Shown here: positions 23,150 through 32,943 of the stretch, one piece after another
How the letters are laid out: each line of letters begins with the position of its first letter
Numbering within the stretch: position 1 is the stretch's first letter
Notes under the pieces: generated by a model
The model's input: only the letters and a program-made list of their open reading frames with translations
Told to the model about the DNA's origin: nothing
Database searches by the model: none
Program-made: the position numbers and the translations under genes
Source of the DNA: Agelaius tricolor
Taxonomy: Eukaryota; Chordata; Aves; Passeriformes; Icteridae
DNA length: 64,000 bases
Assembly: GCA_023055355.1 (NCBI GenBank)
Contig: JALJCS010000037.1
Coordinates: 6,138,001 to 6,202,000 of the forward strand
Reading direction: 5' to 3'

Positions 23150-23941
23150 TCAGATGATTTTCATGTTCCTCAGGGTTCTTCTGTAAAAGTAAAAACAACA
23201 GAAATCCTTCCACTGAGGCCAGAAAAGAGTTAAAATGGATAGGATTATCCAGCATGTATTTATCCAATGCTCTTTCCCTAGAGCATCAGAGGCTAGGCAT
23301 GCATATTTCTTCAGAGGGGTTTTCAGCACTAGTGCTACTTCCCCTACAGTAGGGAGGTCCACCAGAACAGGTTGTCCAGGGTAATGTGCTGGACTTTTTG
23401 AATCGTCAGGTCGCCGTAGTAAGGGAACGATGCTTGGAGCTGTTGGGCAAAAGGCAGTGATTTTGGGACATCCATTCCCCCCCCATCTACTGTTCATTCT
23501 TTTAACAGCTTCCCATAAGCGAACGTCCCAATTTCCCTCCCGGGGCTTCAGAAGTCCTTTCAAAAAACCCTTGGTCCTTTCTAAGATCCCCTTAGCTTGA
23601 GGGTAGTGGAAAGGGCTGTGGAAAGACCGCTTAATTCCTTCACCTTTTGCCCAATGCTGTACACCTCTAGCAGTGAAGTGGGACCTGTGATCAGATTGAA
23701 TTTCCTGTGGCTTTGGGAAAGTTCCAAACCACCCCTGCAAAGCTTTAACCGCATTATCACCTGTAGCTCTTTTCAAAGCATCAGCTTGAACCAACCCAGA
23801 TACAATTTCTCCTCCTACTAGCACAAAGTGTTTACCTCCTGACTTCTTAAAGGGGCCAATATAGTCTACCTGCCACGCGTCCCATAAGCCTTTACCCTTT
23901 CTTAAATGCAGAGGGTCATCTTCTCAAGGATGTCTCTCCAG
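23150..23941 (-). pseudogene. Provirus A integrase core and C-terminus
   Basis: The integrase joins viral DNA to the host genome. The frame 23824-23150 shows the second catalytic Asp in QSDHRSHF and, at the usual distance, the Glu in PQAKGILERTKGFLK, i.e. most of the DD35E core. A C-terminal region follows with RWGGNGCPKITAF. The first Asp region lies upstream, where the frame is interrupted (~23940-23830: TTKK/GKHF-like remnant). The Asn normally after QSD is His here. Truncated and broken; not functional. Confidence 0.85.
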
Positions 23942-24700
23942 TCACCTGTGACATTGCTCGCAGGCTGATACGCATGTTTTACACATTTCCCTGGTAACCA
24001 GCCAACCACAAGCATGAGCTTCTTTGTACAAATCTTTCGCACCCGTGTGCTGTCTTTTTCCATGCAGCCATTCTAATAGTTGATCCCAGTCCTCAGGAAT
24101 GAGTTCCTTTTTCAGGGGGCTGAGCCTTGCTAGTTCATCAGCTCTATTCTTCCACTCTCCTGCTGGATTTCCATCTGTTTGCTGAGAAGCTACCCAACCA
24201 ATAGCAACATTTCCTTGGCTTGCAACATCTAAAATTTCTTGCCCCTTTTCCTTTTGCCACACTGGAATTCTGTGAACTTCCCAATCATTTTGCTGCCAGA
24301 AAGGAAGCCACTCGGTACAACCTTTGTACACTGCGTAAGAGTCGGTGTAAATGCAGGCAAGAGAAATGTTCTGTGCCTCACATCGGAAAACACTCCAAAC
24401 AGCTATGAGTTCCCCAGCCTGAGCGCTGCCTTCCCCTTCAGTAATGATTCTTTCACCAAATGAATTGTGTAAGACAGCTGTTCTAGATCTCCATACCTTC
24501 CCTTCCCGTTTTGCAGAGGCATCTGTGAACCAAGAACTTGCTGCTTGTTCGGGGGAGAAAGGAAGGGCAGCTTTGATTACAGAGGCACATTTATCTTGGC
24601 TGCTAACCAGGCTCTCAGTGCCTTGGATTGTTAGATTTTTAGCAGCATCTTCCGTTATTGAGACGGTATTACAATAGCCTTCCATCTGAGCATACCATTT
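23942..24700 (-). pseudogene. Provirus A RNase H and integrase zinc-binding domain
   Basis: The 247-codon frame has the RNase H signature WFTDASAKREGKVW, with the catalytic Asp in TDAS, Glu in AQAGELIAVW and Asp in YTDSYAVYKG. After a linker follows a zinc-binding domain (H...H in TGAKDLYKEAHACGW and C-x2-C in CKTCVSACEQCHR), the N-terminus of integrase. The motifs are well kept, so this part is recent or was constrained until late. Confidence 0.9.
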
Positions 24701-25410
24701 CCTAACTGAGGCCCTTTGGGCTACCCCGTCAGGTGGGGGGGAGGGGTGGGGCTCCCATTAGTGACGATTTTGATAACTTTGAAAGGCCCTCTTAATACAG
24801 AAAGCTCTTGTCATGCAATTTTTTCCTCTTCTAGGAGAGCTAAGCTAACTACAAACAACCCCTTTTCCCAGGTAGTGTATCTTTTCTCAGCATCTTTGAA
24901 ACCACAGGAATAAAAACCAAGAGGCCCCGTTGGACCCTCGGGACCCCACTGCCAAATGTGTACTGATAGCCCTGAGGAGGCAAATCCCCATTCCACCTGA
25001 AAGGGATCTGTGGGATGGATAGGGCCTAGTGCTTGGTGAGCTGTTGCCTCAAAAATCAGTAATTGCAATGCTTCTTCCTGAGAAGGAGTCCAATCCCATT
25101 TCATCCTTTTCCTCAGCAAGTCAAAAAGCGGCCTAGCAATTATTGAGAAATCTGGGAAGTGTTTTCTCCGGAACACCAATAGTCCTAGAGCTTGCTGGAG
25201 ATCTTTCCTCAATTCAGGCCTTTGAAACTGATCTAAAGAGGTTAGGGTATCGGGTGGAATACATGTCATGCCTCCTTTCCACCAAATTCTCAAAATCTTC
25301 ACTTCCTGAGAAGGTTTCTGAATTTTCTCTGCGGGTATCTGCAAATCAAGACTTTTTAAGTGAGAGATTATTTTCTGCTGATGTTTCCCTACTACCTCTA
25401 TTTCATCCTT
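24701..25410 (-). pseudogene. Provirus A reverse transcriptase, thumb/connection
   Basis: The 177-codon frame 25344-24811 carries the RT thumb and connection: residues after the catalytic site such as LQIPAEKIQ, then FRRKHFPDFSIIARPLFDLL, WDWTPSQEEAL and YTTWEKGLFVVSLAL. It is separated from the catalytic part by the poly-C tract at 25411-25464. The order matches class I or ERVL-type pol. Confidence 0.88.
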
Positions 25411-25464
25411 CCCCCCCTCCCCACCATCCCCCCCCCCGCCCCCCCCCCCCCCCCCCCCCCCCCC
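25411..25464 (+). repeat. Poly-C (poly-G on coding strand) tract inside RT
   Basis: Of 54 bases, 49 are C, ending in 26 uninterrupted C (25439-25464). On the coding strand this is a G-run placed just after the RT catalytic motif. It is unlike the sequence on either side and breaks the frame. Such runs are prone to sequencing and assembly error. Confidence 0.9.
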
Positions 25465-26093
25465 AGAGTGTCTTAAATGTATTGATTATCAGCTACAGGA
25501 TCAGCAGGATCAGGTTTGGGTATTTTTTCTAATTCCTCAACTAAAGCATGGTGGGCCAAAGTGGAGGAGTGTTTGTAGCCTTGGGGAAGCCTAGTGCAAG
25601 TGTATTGCCGTCCTTTCCCATGTGAAGGCAAAATGGTCCCTATATCTTCTGGCTGTATAGGTATCATAAGGAAGATGTCTTTGACATCCATAGTTGCCAT
25701 TGCCATGATTGAGTGAGCCTTTTCTTGAATTGATGTTATTAATTCAGCTAAGTTTGGGACCAGTGCTGTAAGAGGGTCTGTGTTGGCATTAAGCCTGCGA
25801 AAATCTACTGTTAATCTCCACTTTCCACTGGCTTTTCAGACTGGCCATACCGGTGAATTAAAAGGAGAATGTGTGTGAATTATTACCCCTTGGTTTCTCA
25901 AGTCCTGTAGAACCGCTTTGATACCTTCTCTGGCACCAGAAGGTAGAGGGTATTGTTTTACATGAGTTGTTTGATTATAGGGTAGGGAGGGTGCGGTTTG
26001 AAGCAGCCTAATGTTAAGTGGCAGTGTGCCAAAAGACCACAGAAATCCCTCAGAGTCTTCCCACTGCCTCCCAGCAAGGACACCCATTCCTAA
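25465..26093 (-). pseudogene. Provirus A reverse transcriptase, fingers/palm
   Basis: The frame 26087-25836 holds KQYPLPSGAREGI and SPFNSPVWPV, typical of the RT N-terminus. After a frameshift, 25706-25473 holds DVKDIFLMIPIQPED (with the first catalytic Asp), GRQYTCTRLPQGYKHS and HHALVEELEKI. The YIDD-type catalytic box reads YI, then a stop codon, then D, so the polymerase is dead. Confidence 0.88.
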
Positions 26094-26375
26094 TCAATTA
26101 TTTGGAATGTTCCCAATTACCATTTTGATGACTAGTTGATGCTCATTTCCAGGGAGCGTCAGTTTGGCTAAGGCAACATTCATAGATTCTGTAGTTCCCA
26201 GAGCATTAAGAACACAGCATTGTCTCTTAGTTGGAACAATTCCACACCTCTGGGCATCCTTTTTTGTTAGTGCAGAGATTTGAGCCCCAATGTCAATCAA
26301 AAAGGTTACTAGTAGCCTGTGGAGGCCCGTGATAGCTGGGCTTAATATATATCCTGATTTATTTTTAGTGAGCAT
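26094..26375 (-). pseudogene. Provirus A protease
   Basis: A 93-codon frame carries the retroviral aspartic protease signature in the form LIDIGAQISAL. The catalytic triplet expected as DTG is DIG here, which would abolish activity. The flanking sequence (TFLIDxGAQ, later ALGTTESM and VIGNIP) fits the family. It lies between the gag C-terminus and RT on the minus strand. Confidence 0.85.
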
Positions 26376-28346
26376 TCTTAAATAAACCCACGCTCCGCCC
26401 CTTTGCCCACCTGTAAGCGGCAGAGAGATTTGTTTCCCGAAAACCCTGTTGGTTTTGGTTCACTGCCTGTGTTCTGTGGGAGAGGCTGGGGGAGGGTTAG
26501 TTTTTGTCCCTGAGAGGGGAGGGGTGCACTGGGTTGAGCCAATGGATTCGGTTTTCGCTGGTGCCAATTATTTATTCTTTTCTGCAATTTATCAAGGGGC
26601 AAACCATCCATCACCTCTTTGGGGACCCACTTTTGAATTCCCAACAACCACCAATGGTGGCAGTTAGAGATCTGTTTTCCTTTCTCTATATTTTCACTGT
26701 CAGGAGCCCCAATAAATCAAACACCTTTGTTATTTTCTGATTTCTATGCCGGGGTTTTTATAGGTCCATCTTGTCTACAATAATTAATCAGATCTACTGC
26801 AACTTCAGCTCATGTCCAAACTTTATGGCTACTGGCAGGTGAATCAGATTGAGAAGCTGAGGGCTGTGAGGGGGAAGAGTAGGGAGTGAAGCCAGGATCT
26901 CTAGGTCCACTTTGGTCAGGGGAATTCCTGAGGAATCTTATCTAGTCTTTCTACAGGATTCAAAGCCATTGTGGTTTTCTGTAGAGTCATTGCTGTATGT
27001 TTAAGTGTTTCTGGAAGCCCACGAGTTCAATCGGTCATTAGTTCTGGCTTCACAGGTAATTGCATTGGGCATTCAAAACCAGGAACTAATTTCTTTTCAT
27101 GAATCTTTTGCAGGCAGGCGGCTTTGTGGACACTTTCTAAGAGCTGGTCGGTGGTGTCAACGATTGCCAGGGGGTCACCCCTTTCCAAAGGATTCATTCT
27201 CCCGGCCCAGAAAGACGCACCCTGTGTCAGGGACCATGCATCACGCTTACCTCCTTATCTCCTGTTGTGAAGAAGGCTCCATGTCCCCAGTACCCACTGG
27301 CCTCCGGTTAATTTAATTTGATCTCCACCATCGAGGGACACTCGGAGGACATATTTGTCTCTGATTCTTGTGGGAGGTGCCCGAATTCTTTTTACAGCTT
27401 AGCTAATTCGGTAGCACTGAACGGTATTTGTTTAGTTGTGATAGGTGGGTCAAGATCCTCTTTCGGCAATGCAGAGAGACAGGGAGACCCACTCGGTAAT
27501 CAGAATCCAATTTGATTGTGGGATACAAGCACTTACATACCATTGCAGGGAGACTAGTAATGTGTACTACAATGATTAGGTTAAAATCACATCCACAAAC
27601 TTACGCATATAACAACATCTCTTGCTTGCAGAGTTTAATGGGATTTTCTTTTTCCAGTAAACCCGTTTGATTTAATCTTCTTGCAATCCAGGTCGAATTT
27701 TCAAAGTTCCGTTTGTTTATGCCAAGGCATCCTGTTTTCAAATCTCTTATGTTAACCAGGTCCAAAGTGCATCATCTGTCTTATGTCCCCCAACATTCCA
27801 ACAATCCTCATCATTAAGATAGTTCTATTCTGTTTGAACCAAGGGTCTCAAGCGAGGACAGCAGTATTCTCTCCAATTTTTTACTGCCTCAAGTTCCTGA
27901 CGGGGATAGATTTGTTTCATGTCAGGAGTTTCCTTTTCCTCTGGCTCTGTAGAGGAATCAGTATGATGTGAATTCTTAGCAAGTTCCTCTCTAAGGGCAG
28001 CTCGCAACATATAGATCTCATTTCTATCTTCCTTTAATTCTTTCTGCAAAATTTCAACTAGGTTTTGAAGGGAATCTATTCTTGCTATTTCCTCGTTTCT
28101 TTGCTTAAAAAGGGTTTCTATGGCTGCTGTGAGACAAGCTGCCAAAACTGAGCAGAGGATGGTCTTATTTTTGCCCAGTTTAACTTCTGTTTCATGTTGT
28201 AAAGAACAAATTCTATCTATGACATTTTCTAAATTAAACCAGCTGTTCTCTGCCCAAACCTCCCCCCTTGGAGAAGGCTTGGCATTCTATTTAGCAAGCA
28301 GAGCAGAAAATTCAGCTGTAACTTTTGTGCTAGAGTTTTCAGTCAT
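26376..28346 (-). pseudogene. Provirus A gag remnant
   Basis: Translation probably began at ATG 28346-28344 (MTENSSTK); a TAG stop occurs about 20 codons in. A coiled-coil-like N-terminal part follows (28145-27825: EIARIDSLQNLVEILQKELK, with heptads and Glu/Lys pairs), then PRQELEAVKNW. The middle (27800-26650) has several frameshifts but still contains capsid-like fragments on the minus strand, such as MVPDTGCVFLGREN. The C-terminal piece 26647-26378 is Pro/Gln-rich (PLDKLQKRINNWHQRKPNPLAQPS). No intact zinc knuckle was seen. Stretches at ~27540-27800 resemble no gag and may be foreign. Confidence 0.75.
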
Positions 28347-28770
28347 TTTATGAAGGGACCAAAACCATGACAGGGAGGTGCAAACTTAAGTTAGACAATC
28401 TCACAGCCTTTGCTGTGCTCCCCTTTGCTTCCCTGGCTGGGTGAAGAGACCAAATCTCCCTGGGAGGCCCTGCTTAGTTCCTTCAAGTTGTCCCTTCCTT
28501 CCCAGACAGTCCAAATTCACACATAAACAAAAACAGTTTCCCCTTTTGCGCTAAGAGATTTTTTGGGAAATTCTAAAGACAGAACCCTCAATAGAGTATG
28601 GGGGCGTATTTCACCTGGGCGTGCGCAGTTTGTGGGAAATTCAAAGAGCTTTCCTTGCTTTCCAGCTTCGTTCAACCCTTTCGCGATGAGGGGCTAGGTG
28701 TGGCTGAAGCAAATCGTCCTTCCCCTGTTCCAGACTACAAACAGCCTTGCAGACCCTTCTGTCTATCAGA

Positions 28771-28788
28771 ATCCTGTCCATGATGCCA
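28771..28788 (-). promoter_or_regulatory. Putative primer-binding site of provirus A
   Basis: On the minus strand the sequence downstream of the 5' LTR reads TTAAAT then TGGCATCATGGACAGGAT. It starts with TGG, the complement of a tRNA CCA end. The spacer of six bases is longer than usual. I could not name the tRNA with confidence. Confidence 0.5.
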
Positions 28789-28978
28789 ATTTAATGTCAC
28801 GATCCGCTCATACCAATGGGGGTGGTGATGGTTGGTTAACTGATCTGGGAGTGCAACAGACAACACGGAAAGGGGATTGCAGTATCAAAACAAATTTATA
28901 GAATGACCACAGCAAATGCATGAAAGGAATTAGGGAGAGGAAAAGAATAGAAAAGAGGGGGAGAAAGAGAGAGGGAGT

Positions 28979-30249
28979 TGTCCTAAGCTGATTATATGAT
29001 GCTTTTAACCCCAATCATCTTGTTCTGTTTATGCTGCAGCATAAGTTTTGCACCTTTAAGACTTGTTGCAGAGAGTGAAGGGGGGAGAGAAGAAGCAGAA
29101 GTTTGTTTTCAGACCCTGCACTCACTCCTCCACATTCCTGCTCCTGGACTGTGTTGTCTGGGGATGAACAGACAGTGGGACAGAGCTCTCCTTTGCTTTT
29201 AGTTAGTTTTAGCTTGCTGAGGCAAGGAAGTTCCCTGGACTGTGGTTTCTTTTCTTTTTTCCCTTTTCTTTGGACCTCTTGAAACCTGCTCTGGACTGAA
29301 CACCCAGAAGAGCACCGGCAGCTAGCACCTGTGGCCCACCAGGCCGGGCCCGGCCCGCAACATTTCCAGCACCGGAGGGACTGATAAGAGCCTGTGTGAG
29401 CTGAACTGCAACCCAAGGGAGGGGACTTTCTCAGTTTGTCATCTCTTTTGGAGCAACAAGGGGTTTTATTGTTCAATATTGTTTAGGTTTTATTGTTTAA
29501 TAAACAGGTTTTTTCCACCTCTTTCCAAGGAACTATTTTCTCCTGGACCGGTTGGGGGGAGTGTTGCAGTGTGACGCCATTTCCTGTTTCAGGAAACAGG
29601 AAAATCCCTCAGGTGTTGGGATAGGTGAAACCTGTCCTTTCCCCTCCCCCTTTGCCCTCCTGCTAAGTGCTGTCCATCAATGTTAACATTCCAGCAGGGT
29701 CATGGTGTGGTTGGCAGAAGTTCAAAAGATGCCCCTCAGGTCCGGGCTCATTGGCCTGTCCAAGTGTCTTTATCCTTTGAGCCTTCCCCTCCTCCCACCT
29801 GGTTGGTGGCTCACCTGTGCCTTCCCCTGCCCCTGTCCCCGGGCTTAAAAGGAGACGGGACCATGCGGTCTGGATTCTGTTGGGAGCTGTTACAAGATTC
29901 AGAGGTCTGTCATCCTGGAATAAACTCTGGATTAAAACTCTACAGCAGAATCCTCTCCTTTTTCTCTTCACCGTCCCTTGAACCTTTTCCACCAGAGGTC
30001 AACTGAATTTCTACTATGCCTGGATTTGTTGCGAGTGCCTAGCTGCAGGATGCAGCCGGCCAAATGTATCTCTGAGGTGAAACATCACAGCTGCCGCCTT
30101 TGGCCCAGCAGCAAGGGTCAGACGAGCCCAGGCACGTCCCACCCGGTAATATTGGGATTAATATTTCATAGGGGAGGGGCCAAATGAATCTGCTTTCCTA
30201 GAGGAGCCCCTTTGGGGGTTCTCCTCAAAATTTGCCCTGAACCAAGACA
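28979..30249 (+). mobile_element. Solo LTR, family B, inside provirus A 5' LTR (1271 bp with nested insert)
   Basis: It begins TGTCCTAAGC and ends CCCTGAACCAAGACA. The perfect 5-bp target duplication is GGAGT at 28974-28978 and 30250-30254. The partner LTR of provirus A has the single-copy empty site at 18538. AATAAACAGG at ~29500 is a polyadenylation signal shared with the copy at 46172. A further LTR is nested at 29562-30170. Confidence 0.95.
29562..30170 (+). mobile_element. Third-level nested LTR (family C, 609 bp)
   Basis: It is flanked by a 6-bp target duplication GGGGAG (29556-29561, 30171-30176). Removing it and one target copy restores GGTTGGGGGGAGGGGCC, exactly as found in the family-B LTR at 20155-20825. 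It begins TGTTGCAGTGTGACG and ends TTTCATA, so the end is not canonical CA. Inside are CTTAAAAGGAG (TATA-like, ~29844) and GGAATAAACTC (~29918), a polyadenylation signal. A 6-bp duplication suggests a class II retrovirus. Confidence 0.85.
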
Positions 30250-31066
30250 GGAGTATAGCTACCAAATGTGGAGAGACTAAGTCCTCATAGTCCAGCCAAC
30301 AGAGTTTGCCTAGTCACGTTGGGAAGATAATGGCCCTGCCTGGTTAACTCAAGGTTAAGTCCTGGTGAACTCAAGGTTCTATTATAGTCCATTGCTGAGG
30401 GGGGAAACAGAATCTTGAAATGGCTGAGGGGGAACAGATCCAATCAAGAAGAAGAAGTCTATTGAAATTGCTGAGGGGGAAAAAGGTATTGAAGACGGGT
30501 ACAGACAGTCCATGTTCTCAGCAGGATAAGTCAGTAGCAGCAGTGAGTGGGACCCACTGTTTCAGGACTGCTTTCTGGGGGAAACCAGTCTAGGTCCTGT
30601 AGGCACATCTCTAGGCAACACTCAGCAGGCATCCTGCTTCAGTCAGGCCAGCACCCCTGCATCAGAATTACAGGTGTCTCAGTCTCAGTCCTTGGGAGGG
30701 GGGCTTCAACCTCGGTGCCTCACGGTGGTAGTGGAGCAGAGGAAGGATTTTCCATGGGGGGGCTACCAAGTTGCCCCAGCAAGTTCATCTGGCCAAGAGG
30801 TGGGAAAATTCCTGGTCTATTGTCGTGAAGCAGGTGCAAGCATATAGGCTGGGTCGCCCTTTGGCAGGCCCTGCTAGAAGCAGTCACTGAAGACACAGCT
30901 GTGAACAATCCCTTGGCAGGCCAGAATTCTGCTCAGGGGCCTCAGGATTTTTGGTGTTCATCCATTACTGGCAGGCCAGAATTCCCATCGGTGTCTTTAG
31001 GGTCCAAGTGTCTGTCCTGGGAATGGTCGTGAGGCAAATGAGGGGAACTTTAGACTGTCTTTCACA

Positions 31067-31838
31067 CGTATCAGAAAATCTATTTACTGAAATAGCCAAA
31101 AAGAATGCATAACATTTACAATTGAGGGGGAAAAAGAAAACCAAACTCAAACCGTTGGAGCAATATCATTCTAGAGAATGCCATGTCTCTATGAAAAATA
31201 CAAAAAAATTTCTGTTTTCAAACGCAGCCACAAATCACCATTTTGCATCCTTTTTGTTGTTGTTGTTGTTTGTTTTAAAGCTCTGGCACTTATCTGATTC
31301 CTTTTTGAGTTAGTTCAGCTCATTAATCTAGTAAGAAAGCTGCTAAAATTAAACGGAAAAACCTATGGGGAACAGGATGCCACTTCAGCCATGTTGTAGG
31401 GAAGCATTAGGTCAGCCTTCTGTCTTGTAGAAATACATCTGTCATATAGGAAAATCACTGCGTAGCACTATCTTATTTTGAACTTTCTCATTGCTACTGG
31501 GTTCCTGAATGATCAAGATGGTTTAAACCAAACAACAGCCAGCCCTCTAAGATACTCCCCAAACTATTGCAATGGAATAACTTGATCAGGTGAAGAGCTC
31601 ACTATGCAAAAGCTGAATATGATGTCAAGAATGCTTTGTTGTGGATTACCATTGTTTGGGATCATTTATCCCTTACCCTCCCATGTAGGTATAGGAAAAA
31701 ATTAAGAAACCACAAGGCTTTTACAGCTGTTCTTGTATTTTGGGATCGTAAGGACTTGGGTTGGTAAACAAAACTGTGGTGAGTTTTACTATTGACTTTA
31801 TCGCTGTTTCACTTTGAATTAACTGCTTTGCATTTCAG
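31067..31838. other. Flank of provirus A, nothing recognised
   Basis: AT-rich DNA with a (GTT)n-like run at ~31256-31275. No gene or known repeat was recognised. Confidence 0.5.
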
Positions 31839-31969
31839 CTTACCCATCAGTATAATGAGAAGAAGAATATCTTCCTTCCTGCCCAAAAGATGTTGAATTA
31901 TGCCTGTGATGTCACGGACTTAAAGACGAAAACCATTGTGATTGAAAGGAAGTATTGGCATGCCACAAG
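31839..31969 (+). CDS. Candidate internal exon of an unidentified host gene
   Basis: A 131-bp segment (43 codons plus 2 bases) is open in one frame only. It is preceded by a good acceptor (tttgcatttcag) and followed by a consensus donor, ACAAG|GTAACT. The peptide includes THQYNEKKNIFLPAQKMLNY and ends near IERKYWHAT. It has ordinary coding composition, unlike the low-complexity frames elsewhere in the window. The other two frames have stops within the segment. I cannot name the protein. A host gene or gametolog fragment next to provirus A is the simplest reading. Confidence 0.4.
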
Positions 31970-32082
31970 GTAACTGGAGTGAGCTGTCTTTCCTCCTCAG
32001 CTTCACTGTGATAGTAGAATTTTAATTAGCAGTTCCAAAACTTTGTCTTAGCATAGTCTGGTGACATATCTCAGTAGAGCAG

Positions 32083-32938
32083 TGTCCTAGGGTGACTTTA
32101 TGATGCTTGTATCCCCAGCCATCTGTTCTGTTAATGCTGGATATTCTATTCTCTGCCTTCAAGACTGGTTCTGAGAGCAAAGGTTGGGAGAAGAAGAAGC
32201 ACGGAGTTTGTTATCACAGGCTGCACTCACTCTTCTAAAAGCAACACTGCTCCACATTCTGTGCTGCACTGTGTTGTCTGGGCACTGATGGAGCAGAACA
32301 GAGTGTTGTTTGCTTTTCAGTTGGTTTAGCTGGCTGAGGCAGAGTTTTCCCTGGACTGTCTTTTTTTCTTTCCCTTTTCTTGGAACTGTTCAAACCTGCT
32401 CCAGACTGGGACCTGGAGAGCACTGAGAGCTTGCACTTTGTGGCCACCTCTGTTCTGAAACCAATTGAAGATGGGGAATGGGAGTTCTACCAATGGGTTC
32501 ATTTGTCATATTTGCATTGAAAATGTAGAAAGTTCAGAACCAGGAAGACTTCATTTATTTCCTCATTTTGGAACCCCTCCCCATGAAAGGGCCCACCGAT
32601 TCATTTTGAGCAACAAACTACGCATGCTTAATAGCTTTTGAACTAATTACCATACGAAGTGAGGAATGATGGGATGTACCTAAATTATGAATATGTATTT
32701 GTCTTTTGGGTATTCAATACTTGTATAGATAAAAAGACTCTGTTATCACCTCTAAATCACAGTGTGTGTTTGGGAGCTATCCCGCACGCTGCCCAGCGTT
32801 GCAATAGACATACACTTTCTAATTTTGAACTGTTAGGGAGCCTTTGTCCGTCACAGTTGGATATCAGTACTAGATCAATATTTTTAATAAATCACCCCTT
32901 CTTGAGGATTGCTGCCAAATTTGCCCTAAACCAAGACA
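32083..32938 (+). mobile_element. Solo LTR, family B (856 bp, interrupted)
   Basis: It begins TGTCCTAGGGTGAC and ends CCCTAAACCAAGACA. The perfect 5-bp target duplication is AGCAG (32078-32082 and 32939-32943). The first ~365 bp and the last ~25 bp match the family. The part normally holding the polyadenylation signal is replaced by a different sequence at ~32451-32913. Confidence 0.93.
32451..32913 (+). mobile_element. Probable LTR fragment nested in the family-B LTR
   Basis: It begins TGTTCTGAAACCAATTGAAGATGG. It carries GTATAGATAAAAAGACTC (TATA-like, ~32724), and further on the sequence around gcccagcgttgcaatagacatacac, a likely weakened AATAAA site. The layout is that of an avian ERVL-type LTR. 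A clear CA end and target duplication were not found (ACCTC at the left, ACCCC near 32895), so the edges are approximate. Confidence 0.6.
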
Positions 32939-32943
32939 AGCAG

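Larger units (their letters stand above)
18345..31066 (-). mobile_element. Provirus A: near full-length but defective endogenous retrovirus
   Basis: On the minus strand the order is 5' LTR (31066-28795), PBS-like site, gag (28346-~26376), pro, pol (RT, RNase H, integrase; ~26390-23150), env (23146-~19650) and 3' LTR (19330-18345). The flanks ggtat (18340-18344) and cgtat (31067-31071) could be a 5-bp target duplication with one change. The protein signature of pol (KQYPLP-AREGI, SPFNSPVWPV, RLPQGYKHS-TLAHHALVEELEKI) is gamma/class I- or ERVL-like. The TM end of env contains TLFGWSPTAT. All coding regions carry stops or frameshifts. Two younger solo LTRs interrupt it, at 20155-20825 in env and 28979-30249 in the 5' LTR. 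Confidence 0.9.
28795..31066 (-). mobile_element. 5' LTR of provirus A, split by a nested LTR
   Basis: LTR sequence covers 28795-28978 and 30255-31066, ~996 bp without the insert, matching the 986-bp partner. It starts TGTCACGATCC and ends CTTTCACA on the plus strand. The insert is the family-B LTR at 28979-30249 with the target duplication GGAGT. A ~25-30 bp extra stretch at ~30330-30358 (ataatggccctgcctgg) is absent from the partner. Confidence 0.9.

Noticed and set aside
28771..28788. Assigning a specific tRNA to the PBS-like site
   Set aside because: The 18-mer starts with TGG but I could not match it confidently to one tRNA 3' end (a serine-type end is only partly similar).
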